Assembly (NCBI GenBank): GCA_963738345.1
Contig: CAVTWI010000002.1
Coordinates: 3,162,001-3,226,000, forward strand
Direction: 5' to 3'
DNA from: Bog-159 sp963738345
GTDB taxonomy: Bacteria; Acidobacteriota; Terriglobia; Bryobacterales; Bryobacteraceae
DNA: 64,000 nt
The translations under genes were made by a program, and so were the position numbers. Numbering within the stretch: position 1 is the stretch's first letter; every line of letters starts with the position of its first letter. The notes under the pieces are model-generated. The model searched no databases, was not told the origin of the DNA, and saw only the letters and a list, made by a program, of their open reading frames with translations. Positions 1 through 8,715 of this stretch are shown in pieces.

Positions 1-229
1 AAGCGTAGAGCCGGCCCACGGGGCTATGCGGCCCAATGGCCAGCAGGATATAGAATCCCAGTACCGTGGGCGGCAGCACCAGCGGCAGCGCCACCACCGC
101 TTCCACGAGGAACTTCCATCGCAGCGGCGAGTAAGTAAGCGAGTAGGCGGTAGGCAAGCCAATGGCGAGCAGGATGAGCGTCGTCCAAAACGACAAACGC
201 AAACTCAGCCAGAGGGCTTGCCACTCCAT
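1..229 (-). CDS. modB: Molybdate ABC transporter permease ModB, N-terminal part
   Basis: Inner-membrane permease of the molybdate importer; only the first 76 codons lie in the window. Reading from ATG at 229 gives MEWQALWLSLRLSFWTT, a first hydrophobic helix, then a second one rich in V, L and P (VVALPLVLPPTVLGFYILL), the typical N-terminus of ModB/CysT-type permeases. The start codon directly abuts the modA stop codon (TAG at 232-230), so the two genes are surely co-transcribed and probably translationally coupled. The ATP-binding subunit modC would be expected beyond the window edge. Confidence 0.88.
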   Translation of the reverse strand, partial: MEWQALWLSLRLSFWTTLILLAIGLPTAYSLTYSPLRWKFLVEAVVALPLVLPPTVLGFYILLAIGPHSPVGRLYA

Positions 230-997
230 CTATTCTCCCGAGAATCCATAACGCTTCAGAATAGCGCGACCCTCGGGGGATAGCAGAAAGGCACGGAAAG
301 CTTGGGCATCGGCGGCGTTCTTGGCCGACTTCATGATGGCCCCGCCCTGTTGAATGCGGGGATACCGGTCGCGCGGCACTTCCCAGTAATGGCCCTGCCC
401 GGCCGCGCCCGGGGCGATCGCCAGCGAGAGCGCCACAATGCCCACCTCCGCCGCGCCGCTCTGCGCCATTTGAAAAGTCTGCGAGATGTTCTCGCCCATC
501 ACTAGTTTGTCCTTCACTGCATCGTAGATTCCCGCGGATCGCAAGGCTGCTTCCGCGGCTCTTCCGTAAGGCGCATGCGCCGGATTGGCGATGGCGATGT
601 GGTGGACGGAAGGCTGCCGCAGGGCATCCATCTTCAGGCTTTCGATATTCACCCCCGACGCATTCCCAGTCCACAGCACGATGCGCCCGTCGGCGTAAGT
701 GAACTCGCTTCCCTGCAGAATCAAGCCCTGTTCCGCCAGTTTGTGCGGGTACTGCACATCCGCCGACAGGTACAGATCAAAAGGCGCGCCGTTCACCAAC
801 TGCTCGTAAAACATGCCGGACGAGCCATAGGTTGGTTCGACCTCCACACCAGGATGCTGCTGCCGGAAGGCTTTCACGACATCATCGAGGGCAAACCGCA
901 GATCGGCCGCTGCGGCAATTCGCACAGGCGTGTGCGGCGGAGCACCGTTTGCAGCGAGCAGAGCCGTAAAAATCAGAGCGATGCGAGCGAGAGACAT
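230..997 (-). CDS. modA: Molybdate ABC transporter substrate-binding protein ModA
   Basis: Periplasmic molybdate/tungstate-binding protein, 255 residues, the usual family length. A signal peptide (MSLARIALIFTALLAANGA) is followed by the family signature: IAAAADLRFALDDV, then YGSSGMFYEQLVNGAPFDLYLSAD, in which the Ser residues after AAAADL and YGSSG contact the oxyanion. The C-terminal part contains AEVGIVALSLAIAPG and ends with an AFRAFLLSPEGRAILKRYGF-like tail, also typical. It lies 29 bp after the TPR gene and immediately before modB. The family assignment is secure; which oxyanion is preferred cannot be read from sequence. Confidence 0.93.
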   Translation of the reverse strand: MSLARIALIFTALLAANGAPPHTPVRIAAAADLRFALDDVVKAFRQQHPGVEVEPTYGSSGMFYEQLVNGAPFDLYLSADVQYPHKLAEQGLILQGSEFTYADGRIVLWTGNASGVNIESLKMDALRQPSVHHIAIANPAHAPYGRAAEAALRSAGIYDAVKDKLVMGENISQTFQMAQSGAAEVGIVALSLAIAPGAAGQGHYWEVPRDRYPRIQQGGAIMKSAKNAADAQAFRAFLLSPEGRAILKRYGFSGE

Positions 998-1026
998 TGT
1001 CTCTTATAAATAACACGTTGGCTGTG

Positions 1027-2241
1027 CTACTGTTTGAGCTTCTTCTGCTTCTCGAGGTCTTCGGTCTTTCTGATATCCGCGGCTTTCGCGAACGCCTCCG
1101 AAGCGTCCATTGCATCGCCTTTCCGCCGCAGCAGTAAGCCCAAATTATTCCAAGCGGCAGCATTCAACGGATCGAGCGCCACGGACTCCCGCAAGGCCCC
1201 GATGGCGCCCTCCGCGTCTCCCTTCTGCTGCAGAGTCGTGCCTAGGATGAACCATGCTTCGTTATACCCCGGCCGCTGCGCGACCGCGGCGCGCAACTGC
1301 TCGATGGCTTTATCCTGCAGTCCGGCATCGATGTACGTCAATCCCAGGCTGTAGTGCGCTTCGGCCAGCGCTGGGTCGAGAGCCACCGCGCGTTCCAGTT
1401 CCGCACGGGCATGCGGTAGATCGTCGCTCTGCTTGTAAGCAATTCCCAAATCGTAATGCGCGCCGGCATCGTCGGGATGATCGCGCAGCATTGCAGACAG
1501 GTGTTCGATGGCGGCTTTAAAGTCGCCCGCCGCGATGTACGCGTAGCCTAAGTTCACCTGCACGTGGAAATTGGCGGGATCGTGTTGTAAGATCGCCCGA
1601 AACTCCCGCAAGCCCGCCGCCGGATCGCCCGACTTCACCAACGCATTGCCGTAACCGTTGCGCACCAAGTCATTCTTGGGGTCGAGTCGCAACGCCCGCC
1701 GGTAAGCATCCCGCGCCTCCTTGTAACGGTTGAGTTGCTGGTAGGAGTCGCCCAAGGTGGACCACACTTCGACATTGTTCGGGAGGAGTTTGCCGGCCCG
1801 GACTAACTCGGGCACACCTTCGCGATAATGCGCGGTGTTCGCATAGGCCGCACCCAGGCGAAAATGGTATTCGCCCTGACCGGGCGCCAGTGCCACGGCT
1901 TTTTGCAATGCCGCCACAGCCGGATCGGTGCGTTGCGTCAACCAAAGCGCAACGCCCAGGTGATACCACGCCTGAGCCAGCGCTGGATTCAGTTCCGTGG
2001 CGCGTTGAAAGTGGAGGATGGCTTCGGCGGATCGATTGGTGGCCGCCAGTAGAAAGCCGATTTCATCCTGGTAGGCTGCTGATTTAGGCGCCAGTTGCCC
2101 CAACTTTTCATACACCACGAGCGCGCCCGCCGCATCGCGCGCTGCCAAACGTTCGCGAGCGGATGCCTCGAGTTGCTGTACGGTGGCGGCCGGTTGCGCA
2201 ACTAGCGCCGCGCTAAGACAGAACAGGGCTATCGCTCGCAC
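1027..2241 (-). CDS. Secreted tetratricopeptide repeat protein
   Basis: Protein of 404 residues with a signal peptide (MRAIALFCLSAALVAQPAA) and about ten consecutive 34-residue TPR units filling the rest, with the recurring pattern A-W-Y-x-L-G-x-A-x...A-x-x-x-x-x-x-A-L-x-P. The last 15 residues are charged and Lys-rich. TPR arrays bind peptides or partner proteins; no enzymatic domain is present. The start is a GTG at 2241, 9 bp after the stop of the penicillin-binding protein gene, so it probably belongs to the same transcript. A role as periplasmic scaffold for cell-wall synthesis is possible but only inferred from position. Confidence 0.85.
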   Translation of the reverse strand: MRAIALFCLSAALVAQPAATVQQLEASARERLAARDAAGALVVYEKLGQLAPKSAAYQDEIGFLLAATNRSAEAILHFQRATELNPALAQAWYHLGVALWLTQRTDPAVAALQKAVALAPGQGEYHFRLGAAYANTAHYREGVPELVRAGKLLPNNVEVWSTLGDSYQQLNRYKEARDAYRRALRLDPKNDLVRNGYGNALVKSGDPAAGLREFRAILQHDPANFHVQVNLGYAYIAAGDFKAAIEHLSAMLRDHPDDAGAHYDLGIAYKQSDDLPHARAELERAVALDPALAEAHYSLGLTYIDAGLQDKAIEQLRAAVAQRPGYNEAWFILGTTLQQKGDAEGAIGALRESVALDPLNAAAWNNLGLLLRRKGDAMDASEAFAKAADIRKTEDLEKQKKLKQ

Positions 2242-2250
2242 ATCGATAAT

Positions 2251-4686
2251 CTACCAAGGATTCGGCGGCGTGGCGGGTTGCGTCGCCGGTAATAACTCGA
2301 TGGACGATTCATTGCTCACCCGGTCAGCCTCTCCGACAGAGTGCAATTCGCACTGCACCACTGGCTGGCTTCCGTCAACAAAGAACTCAGTGTAGGTTTG
2401 CGGACACTGTGGGGTCGCCAGTTCGAACGACTCCGAACAGAGACGCGCGCTCACCACGCCCGACGGAATCGGAAACTCCTTGGCATCGCGGTAGCCGCGA
2501 TATTGCAGTGCGCGTTTCATGAATTCGGTCCAGATGGGCAATGCCGATTTAGCGCCTTCGAGGTTTAAAGGACGCGAGTCGTCGAATCCCACCCAAACCA
2601 CGCACAGCAACTGCGACGTGAACCCGGCAAACCAGCCATCGCGCGAAGTGCCGGTCTTACCCGCCGCTGGAACGCGGAAACCTCGCGCACGCGCAGCTGC
2701 CCCCGTACCGCTGCGCAGCACCTCTTCCATCATATTTACCATCAGGTAGGCAATTCTGGGATCGAGCGCCTGACGCGCCTCGGGCGAGTGGCGGTAAAGA
2801 ATATCTCCCTGTCTCGACCTCACCATTCCCACCATGGTCGGCTTTACGTACATGCCGCCGTTGGCGAATACGGTGTACGCGCCGGCAATCTCCAGCGGCG
2901 TCACATCGTATGCTCCCAATGCGACGGCTGGCGTCGCTTTAATGTCCTCGTTCATGCCGGCGCGATGCGCCATATCCACGACCGCGCCGTATCCGGTCAT
3001 CTCCGCCACCTTCACAGCGGCCACGTTCAGCGAATGCGCCAATGCTTGCCTGAACGTCACCGTACCCATGAACTCTTTCTCGAAATTGGCAGGCGCATAC
3101 GGGCGATTGTCGAACTGGAAGGTGGTGGGTTCGTCGACTACCGTAGTCGCCGGCGTCAGGATCTGCGATCCGCCCTGGATCGCTGTGTTCAGCGCGGCGG
3201 CGTATACAAAAGGCTTGAATGACGAGCCAGGTTGACGCTCGGCGGTCACGTGGTTCAATTGGCTGGATGCATAGTCGCGTCCGCCCACCAGCGCTTTAAT
3301 CTCGCCGGTATGCGGATCGAGGGCAATTAAGGCTACCTGCGGCTGTCCGGGGGGGAGCGGATCGTGGTGCTTGCTGCGGCGCAGTTGTTCGTCCACACTC
3401 TGCATGCCGATGCGAACCGCTTCCACCGCGGCGCGCTGCAGGTCCGTGTCCAGCGTGGTGTAGACATAGTTGCTTTGCGGATCGTGCTCGCCTAACCGGC
3501 TCTGCAAGTCGTCGTTGACCAGATCCAGAAAGTATTGTGAGTTCACGGATTCCATGTCCCCGGGCTCTACATGTACCGGCGCTTCGGAAGCAGCCTGGAA
3601 CTGCGGGACCGTCAGGAATCCGTTCTCGCGCATTAAATACAAAACCAGGTTGCGGCGTTCGCGCACGCGATCGGGAAAACGGAAGGGATTGTAGTAGCTG
3701 GGCCGCTGCACCATGCCGGCCAGCATGGCGGCCTCGGGCACGCTCAACTGCGAGATGTCTTTGGCGAAGTAGGCGCGGGCCGCCTCGCCGAATCCGTTGA
3801 TACTGAAGGTTCCACGCCGGCCCATGTACACTTGGTTGGAATAGTATTCGAAGATCTGCTCCTTCGTCAGCTTGTGTTCCAGATGCATCGTAATGAGCAG
3901 TTCTTCGGCTTTACGCTTCCAATTCTTGTCCGGATCGAGCCATAGCCCGCGCGCCAACTGCATGCTAAGAGTCGAAGCGCCCTGCTCCTTGCGTCCGTCC
4001 TTAACATCCACGTAGGCGGCCTTTAGAATGCGAAAGAGGTCGAACCCGCCGTGGGAGAAGAAGTGCTTATCTTCGACCGAAACCACGGCGTGGACCAATG
4101 CCGGCGGGATTTCGTTGAATCGTACCAGACGCCGCTTCTCGCGATTGCGATCCGAAAGATTGGTGATCAGTTGCGCGGGTAATTGGTATTGAGGCCGCGG
4201 CGTAGTGTCGTCCAACGAAACAATACGGGTGACTTTGCCGCCCGCAAAGTGAATGGTGGCGGGTTCCTCCTCAGCTTCCGATTCGCGGCCGGGATATATG
4301 GAGACGGCTCCGGGCCGTTCTTCAAACCATCCAACTGGATTTGCTCGCGACGCGCTGAAGCCGTTCTCGCGTAAATAGCTAACAGCGGCGCTTAACGTCA
4401 ACGGATCGCCCACCGAAATTATCCGGGGCCCCGCGAAGATATTTAACGTCCCGGCGAATACTCCACCACGCAGCTTTTGATCGGTGAGACGGGCGAACTT
4501 CATGTAGTAGCCGAGGAACACGCCCAGAGGAATCAGCACGGCGATTCCGCAGCCAATTAGCATGCGCCGAGCCTTATCGGACAGGTTTAATGCTGGGAAC
4601 TTCTTATGAAACGACGGCGGCTGCTGCTCATCCGGCGAGGCACCGGCTTCAGAGTTTAGTGTATCGGTATCAATGGCGTCAGACAC
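2251..4686 (-). CDS. Class A penicillin-binding protein, PBP1b-like
   Basis: Bifunctional peptidoglycan glycosyltransferase/transpeptidase, about 811 residues. After a hydrophilic cytoplasmic tail comes one transmembrane helix (residues ~42-62), then a small domain resembling the UB2H region of PBP1b, then the GT51 domain with the catalytic Glu in VEDKHFFSHGGFD (about residue 205) and KEQGASTLSMQLARGLWL. The transpeptidase domain has SxxK in PGSSFKPFVYAAAL, SxN in HSLNVAAVK and KTGT in AAGKTGTSRDGWFAGFT, so all key residues are present. The frame is open to a GTG at 4731, but the GTG at 4686 has a GGAGGG ribosome-binding site 7 nt upstream and is preferred. First gene of a minus-strand run with the TPR protein and modAB. 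Confidence 0.92.
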   Translation of the reverse strand: MSDAIDTDTLNSEAGASPDEQQPPSFHKKFPALNLSDKARRMLIGCGIAVLIPLGVFLGYYMKFARLTDQKLRGGVFAGTLNIFAGPRIISVGDPLTLSAAVSYLRENGFSASRANPVGWFEERPGAVSIYPGRESEAEEEPATIHFAGGKVTRIVSLDDTTPRPQYQLPAQLITNLSDRNREKRRLVRFNEIPPALVHAVVSVEDKHFFSHGGFDLFRILKAAYVDVKDGRKEQGASTLSMQLARGLWLDPDKNWKRKAEELLITMHLEHKLTKEQIFEYYSNQVYMGRRGTFSINGFGEAARAYFAKDISQLSVPEAAMLAGMVQRPSYYNPFRFPDRVRERRNLVLYLMRENGFLTVPQFQAASEAPVHVEPGDMESVNSQYFLDLVNDDLQSRLGEHDPQSNYVYTTLDTDLQRAAVEAVRIGMQSVDEQLRRSKHHDPLPPGQPQVALIALDPHTGEIKALVGGRDYASSQLNHVTAERQPGSSFKPFVYAAALNTAIQGGSQILTPATTVVDEPTTFQFDNRPYAPANFEKEFMGTVTFRQALAHSLNVAAVKVAEMTGYGAVVDMAHRAGMNEDIKATPAVALGAYDVTPLEIAGAYTVFANGGMYVKPTMVGMVRSRQGDILYRHSPEARQALDPRIAYLMVNMMEEVLRSGTGAAARARGFRVPAAGKTGTSRDGWFAGFTSQLLCVVWVGFDDSRPLNLEGAKSALPIWTEFMKRALQYRGYRDAKEFPIPSGVVSARLCSESFELATPQCPQTYTEFFVDGSQPVVQCELHSVGEADRVSNESSIELLPATQPATPPNPW

Positions 4687-4854
4687 GCGGTCGCCCTCCA
4701 GGTATGTTTCCAACCGCACGCTACGTGCCACGCAGGGATGTACTCTTTAGTCCCGATTGCGCTCAATGTGGAAGGGACCTCCAAATGCTCTAGTGAGACC
4801 GAGCGGCCACACACAGGCCGAACGACTTTTTCGGTTTTGAAAGGACAAAAGACG

Positions 4855-5004
4855 ATGTTCATGGCACTGTTCGCGATTTTGATCGTTTTGTGGTTGCTGG
4901 GGTTTGTGGCCTTTCACGTGGCCGGCGGCCTGATCCACTTGCTTCTGATTTTCGCGGTAATTTCACTGGTACTGCACTTCGTACGCGGAACTAGCGCTGC
5001 CTAA
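4855..5004 (+). CDS. Lmo0937-type small membrane protein
   Basis: Protein of 49 residues made of two hydrophobic helices separated by a Gly/His turn (WLLGFVAFHVAGGLIHLLL). This pattern is characteristic of the Lmo0937 (DUF5670) family of tiny membrane proteins, whose function is unknown but which are often stress-associated. The ATG at 4855 follows an AAAGGAC ribosome-binding site; longer in-frame starts upstream lack one and would add unrelated sequence. The stop codon directly abuts the start of the L,D-transpeptidase gene, so the two are probably translationally linked. Confidence 0.75.
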   Translation: MFMALFAILIVLWLLGFVAFHVAGGLIHLLLIFAVISLVLHFVRGTSAA

Positions 5005-5961
5005 ATGCAACTTCTACCGTTGGTATTTGCCGTGGCCCTCGTACAGGCCACGGCTGCGGTCAGTTTCGATCCCAACCTGATTAACAGCGCGGAAAAGACT
5101 ACCGACTTACGCGCTCCGGCTAAGGGCGCGTTAGTGGTGCGGGCGCAAATCCTTCTGGATCGCGCCCATTTTTCGTGCGGTGAAATTGATGGCGATTTTG
5201 GAACGAACCTGCAGAAGACAGTCTCGGCGTTTCAAAGCGCCCGTAGTCTTGCGGTAAATGGTGTTGTGGGCGCGGAAACTTGGTCCGCACTCAATCAAGA
5301 TCAGGCTCCGGCGCTGGTCAGTTATACCATCGCACCTGAAGATGTTGCCGGTCCGTTCGTAAAGCTTCCCTCGGATATGATGGAGCAGGCCAAGCTTCCC
5401 GCTCTAGGCTATGAGTCGCCGCTCGAAGGTTTGGCGGAAAAGTTCCACTCCAGCCAGGCCCTGTTAAAATCCCTCAATCCCAAGGCCACTTTTGACAAAG
5501 AGGGTCAGTCGATTCTGGTACCCAACGTCACCAGCACTCCTCCGGGCCCAGCGGCTTCGGTGGTGGTATCGAAATCCGACACGTCCGTGACCGCACTCGA
5601 CGCATCCGGCAAGATTCTGGCCTATTACGTAGCCACCATCGGCAGCGAGCATGATCCACTACCTATCGGAACTTGGAAGATTAACGGCGTGGCCCATAAT
5701 CCGACGTTTCACTACGACCCGAAATTGTTTTGGAACGCCAAAGCTGACGATCAGAAGGCAGCCATTCCTCCCGGACCGCGCAATCCCGTGGGACCGGTGT
5801 GGATCGATCTTTCCAAGGATCATTACGGCATCCATGGCACTCCAGCCCCTGGTAAGGTCGGGCATGCCGAGTCGCACGGCTGCATACGGCTCACGAATTG
5901 GGACGCGATCGAACTGTCTCAAATGGTCAAGCCTGGAACGCCGGCGCTCTTAAAGGAATAG
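5005..5961 (+). CDS. L,D-transpeptidase (YkuD) with peptidoglycan-binding domain
   Basis: Periplasmic enzyme of 318 residues that would make 3-3 cross-links in peptidoglycan or attach proteins to it. A signal peptide (MQLLPLVFAVALVQATAAV) is followed by a PG_binding_1 domain (residues ~45-95, with HFSCGEIDGDFGTNLQKTV and FQSARSL) and a middle region resembling LysM. The C-terminal YkuD domain has the catalytic motif HGTPAP...SHGCIRLTNWDA, with Cys in SHGCIRL. The gene starts right at the stop of the small membrane protein gene and ends 4 bp before the M23 peptidase, so the three genes form a cell-wall operon. Confidence 0.92.
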   Translation: MQLLPLVFAVALVQATAAVSFDPNLINSAEKTTDLRAPAKGALVVRAQILLDRAHFSCGEIDGDFGTNLQKTVSAFQSARSLAVNGVVGAETWSALNQDQAPALVSYTIAPEDVAGPFVKLPSDMMEQAKLPALGYESPLEGLAEKFHSSQALLKSLNPKATFDKEGQSILVPNVTSTPPGPAASVVVSKSDTSVTALDASGKILAYYVATIGSEHDPLPIGTWKINGVAHNPTFHYDPKLFWNAKADDQKAAIPPGPRNPVGPVWIDLSKDHYGIHGTPAPGKVGHAESHGCIRLTNWDAIELSQMVKPGTPALLKE

Positions 5962-5965
5962 ACGC

Positions 5966-6586
5966 ATGCGCGACAGGCCGGTGTTAGTGTTCTTCGCAGG
6001 GTTTGCCTGCGGGCTGCTCTTTCTCGCGTTCTTCGTGCGACGTCCTGCCCCGCTGCCCGCCAGCGTCCCAGCCTCTTCCGCAAACTCTAAATTGGTTCAA
6101 GGGGCGACACCTCGAGCCAACGGTACATCGGATGCATCGGGTCCCCACGGACTTATCATTCCAGTTACCGGAGTCGCTGCAGCGGACCTGCGCGATAACT
6201 TCGACGACAAGCGTACGGACCATAAGCATGAGGCGCTCGACATTATGGCTGCGCGCGGCACGCCGGTTATCGCCGCCGTCGAAGGGAGCGTTGCGAAACT
6301 GTTTCTGAGTAAGCCCGGCGGTTTGACGGTCTATCAATTCGACAATTCTCGTACTAACTGTTATTACTATGCTCACCTCGATAGTTATGCACCCGGCCTG
6401 AAGGAAGGTATGCTTCTGCACAAAGGTGACGTACTGGGTTATGTGGGGAGTACGGGTAATGCTTCGGCGGAAGCGCCACACCTTCATTTCGCCATCTTTG
6501 TCCTTGGACCCGAAAAGCATTGGTGGGAGGGCACGCCCATTAATCCCTATCCCCTGCTGGGCGGAGCGCCAGAACGGCTTAAATAG
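5966..6586 (+). CDS. M23 family metallopeptidase (LytM/NlpD-like)
   Basis: Secreted or membrane-anchored peptidase of 206 residues, likely acting on peptidoglycan cross-bridges. An N-terminal hydrophobic segment (VLVFFAGFACGLLFLAFF) acts as signal anchor. The M23 fold carries the zinc ligands HEALDIMAARGTPV (H and D of the HxxxD motif) and HLHF near residue 180, with the usual GYVGSTGNASAEAPHLHF stretch. All metal ligands are present, so it should be active rather than a degenerate LytM activator. It lies 4 bp downstream of the L,D-transpeptidase gene. Confidence 0.9.
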   Translation: MRDRPVLVFFAGFACGLLFLAFFVRRPAPLPASVPASSANSKLVQGATPRANGTSDASGPHGLIIPVTGVAAADLRDNFDDKRTDHKHEALDIMAARGTPVIAAVEGSVAKLFLSKPGGLTVYQFDNSRTNCYYYAHLDSYAPGLKEGMLLHKGDVLGYVGSTGNASAEAPHLHFAIFVLGPEKHWWEGTPINPYPLLGGAPERLK

Positions 6587-6656
6587 GCCCATTATTCCTT
6601 CATCTGGCAGATTAACTGCACAAGGCCAGATAGCATTCCAAAATGGAGGGAATGAA

Positions 6657-7067
6657 ATGAAACGTACAAAGACTTTCATGCTTACCTTAGTGACGGCAGC
6701 GGCTTTATCTTCGACACCAACAATTTTCGCTCAGGAGCACCACGACGACGCCCAAAAAGCTGCGCGTTCCGACAATGATCGCGCCCGCGATTACCACTTT
6801 AAGCAGGAAGACGCGCCCAAATTGCGGCAACACTATAAGAACGTGGAACGAGTCGATGTCACGCACCGGACCGCGCTAGTGGCGGACGGTCATTTGACGG
6901 GCGACTGGCACCGGCGAATTCGCCCGGTTCCCGCTGCTGTCGTACGCGAATTAGCGCCACCGCCTCCAGGGTATGTGTTTGGCTACCTTGACGGTTATTG
7001 CGTGGTCTACGACCCCACCACGCTCTTAATCGCCGACGTTATCGACCTGGCAAATTTGGGACACTAA
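6657..7067 (+). CDS. Small secreted protein, RcnB/DUF1236-like
   Basis: Protein of 136 residues with a signal peptide cut after AALSSTPTIFA. The mature part is rich in His, Asp and Arg, followed by a short C-terminal domain with PPPPGYVFGYLDGYCVVYDPTTLLIADVIDL. This ending resembles the C-terminus of RcnB and DUF1236 periplasmic proteins, a weak family resemblance only. The ATG at 6657 follows GGAGGG; a longer frame open to 6426 overlaps the M23 gene and lacks a ribosome-binding site. Function unknown; it may belong to the preceding cell-envelope group. Confidence 0.6.
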   Translation: MKRTKTFMLTLVTAAALSSTPTIFAQEHHDDAQKAARSDNDRARDYHFKQEDAPKLRQHYKNVERVDVTHRTALVADGHLTGDWHRRIRPVPAAVVRELAPPPPGYVFGYLDGYCVVYDPTTLLIADVIDLANLGH

Positions 7068-7111
7068 CCGTGTAAGATTGGCCCGTGAACGGGCGCCTTG
7101 CGCCACTTCAA

Positions 7112-8638
7112 CTACCAACCGTCAGTTAGAATCTCGGCTAGGCAGCGCCCAATCGAGCCGCTAGGGGTTTCTACATCCAAATAAGTCGCGAGAGTGGGTG
7201 CGATATCATTTACCGCAATTTCCTGATCGTAACGTCCGGGTTTGATCCCGGGTCCCATAAATATCACCGGCACATGCGCGTCATAGCTGAAGGTGGCGCT
7301 GTGTGTGGTGCCCTTCGCGCCGTAAATCCAATAAGGTTCCAGTAAGACATACATATCGGGACCGCGCGACGGATAAAATCCGTTCATAACCCGGCGGCCC
7401 ACCTCAATATCGACCTCGCCTCGCAATAACATCTCGCGAGTATAAGCGCGAAATACATGGGGAACGGCGCGTGCCGCATCCGCCGCGGTACGCTCCACTT
7501 CGCTTTCGTCGAGTTTCTTTTGACGGATCAGATCGCTATTGAAATAGAACGCCACGTCGGTCGGGCTCAGCAGCCACTGCCCTGACCCGTATTTGGATAC
7601 CAGTGCATCCTCCACAGCCTTGCGCACCACCCCGGCGGACATGCGACCACCCGGCATGTGCCGTGCGGCATTCACTTCCGGAACCGGCGAGACGCCATGG
7701 TCCGCAGTCATGACCACCAGCACATTGGCCATCCCGACGGTGGAATCCAGGTAGGCGAAAAATTTGCCGAAGACGCGATCGGTCTGGATCGACATTTCCT
7801 TCACTTCCGGCGAGTCCGGCCCTTGCCCGTGGCCTACATAATCGTTCGCCGAAAAGCTAATCGCCAACAGGTCAGTGACATTCCGTTGTCCCAACTTCTC
7901 CGACTTGATAGCCAGTTCCGCGAAGCTCTCTTCCAGTTCGTTGCCGTAGGGGCTGCCTTCGAGCGCGGCATAGACCGACGTATCGCCGGGCAGAGTATGA
8001 TCCAACCAATGTGCGCCGTGATATTTGTCCGCCGGCCGGGAACTGTTATAGGCCGCCACCCAGGAAGGCAGTTCCGCGAAATAGAAAGTACTGCTCACGA
8101 AGTTGCCGGAGCGGGGATCGAACCAGTAGGCTCCGTCGGCCATATGCCCGCCAGGCAGAATGGCGCTGCGATCCTTCAGCGAGATAGCGATCACTTTGCT
8201 GGCGCCGCGCGCGATCTTCAACTCGTCGCCGACGGTGCTGACCAGCATGCGGTTGGGGGACGCTCCCGCACCGGTGGCGCCAACCATCTTAAAGGAATCG
8301 TCACTCACGCTGGTGACTGTTTTCCCGGTTTCGCGTTCGTACCATTCATTGCCGATGATGCCGCTCATCGAAGGAGTGGCTCCCGAAAGGAAAGTGCTGT
8401 GGCCCACGGCGGTCACGGTGGGGTAGTGCTGGTAGCGGGCGTTCGTGAAGACCGCGCCCTTGGTGAGCAGGCGCTCGAGGCCGGAATGGTAGTTGCTCCG
8501 AAAGCGGGTGAGATAGTCGTAGCGGAACTGGTCCACGGCGATCGCCACAACCAGTTTGGGCTGAGGGGCGGCCGTGGCGCGAAGAGCTGACAGGGCAATG
8601 AGTACGGCAGCCGTTCGGGCGGCCCGGTAGTTGAACAT
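7112..8638 (-). CDS. PafA-like alkaline phosphatase, secreted
   Basis: Protein of 508 residues of the alkaline phosphatase/nucleotide pyrophosphatase superfamily. After a signal peptide (ending LSALRATAA) come VVAIAVDQFRYDYLTRF (first metal-binding Asp), the nucleophile Thr in HYPTVTAVGHSTFLSG, the SFSANDYVGHGQGPDS metal site and VVMTADHGVSPVPE (Asp-His pair). The middle insertion with LKDRSAILPGGHMADGAYWFD is typical of the calcium-activated PafA/SPAP phosphatases that release phosphate from organic monoesters. Broad phosphomonoesterase activity is likely. The gene is transcribed alone and is convergent with the small secreted protein gene. Confidence 0.85.
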   Translation of the reverse strand: MFNYRAARTAAVLIALSALRATAAPQPKLVVAIAVDQFRYDYLTRFRSNYHSGLERLLTKGAVFTNARYQHYPTVTAVGHSTFLSGATPSMSGIIGNEWYERETGKTVTSVSDDSFKMVGATGAGASPNRMLVSTVGDELKIARGASKVIAISLKDRSAILPGGHMADGAYWFDPRSGNFVSSTFYFAELPSWVAAYNSSRPADKYHGAHWLDHTLPGDTSVYAALEGSPYGNELEESFAELAIKSEKLGQRNVTDLLAISFSANDYVGHGQGPDSPEVKEMSIQTDRVFGKFFAYLDSTVGMANVLVVMTADHGVSPVPEVNAARHMPGGRMSAGVVRKAVEDALVSKYGSGQWLLSPTDVAFYFNSDLIRQKKLDESEVERTAADAARAVPHVFRAYTREMLLRGEVDIEVGRRVMNGFYPSRGPDMYVLLEPYWIYGAKGTTHSATFSYDAHVPVIFMGPGIKPGRYDQEIAVNDIAPTLATYLDVETPSGSIGRCLAEILTDGW

Positions 8639-8715
8639 GATTCTTTCATCATACGTGCCTGCGCGCCGTTCGAACGGGGCGCCTTTACCGCTGTTAAACT
8701 GAAGCTCAACAAGCT

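Noticed and set aside
24..674. Long open frame antisense to ModA and ModB
   Set aside because: It has no ribosome-binding site or family resemblance, and the overlapping ModA and ModB frames are clearly the real genes.
7081..7094. Short inverted repeat GCCCGT and ACGGGC between convergent genes
   Set aside because: The loop would be only two bases and no T run follows, so it is too weak to call a terminator.
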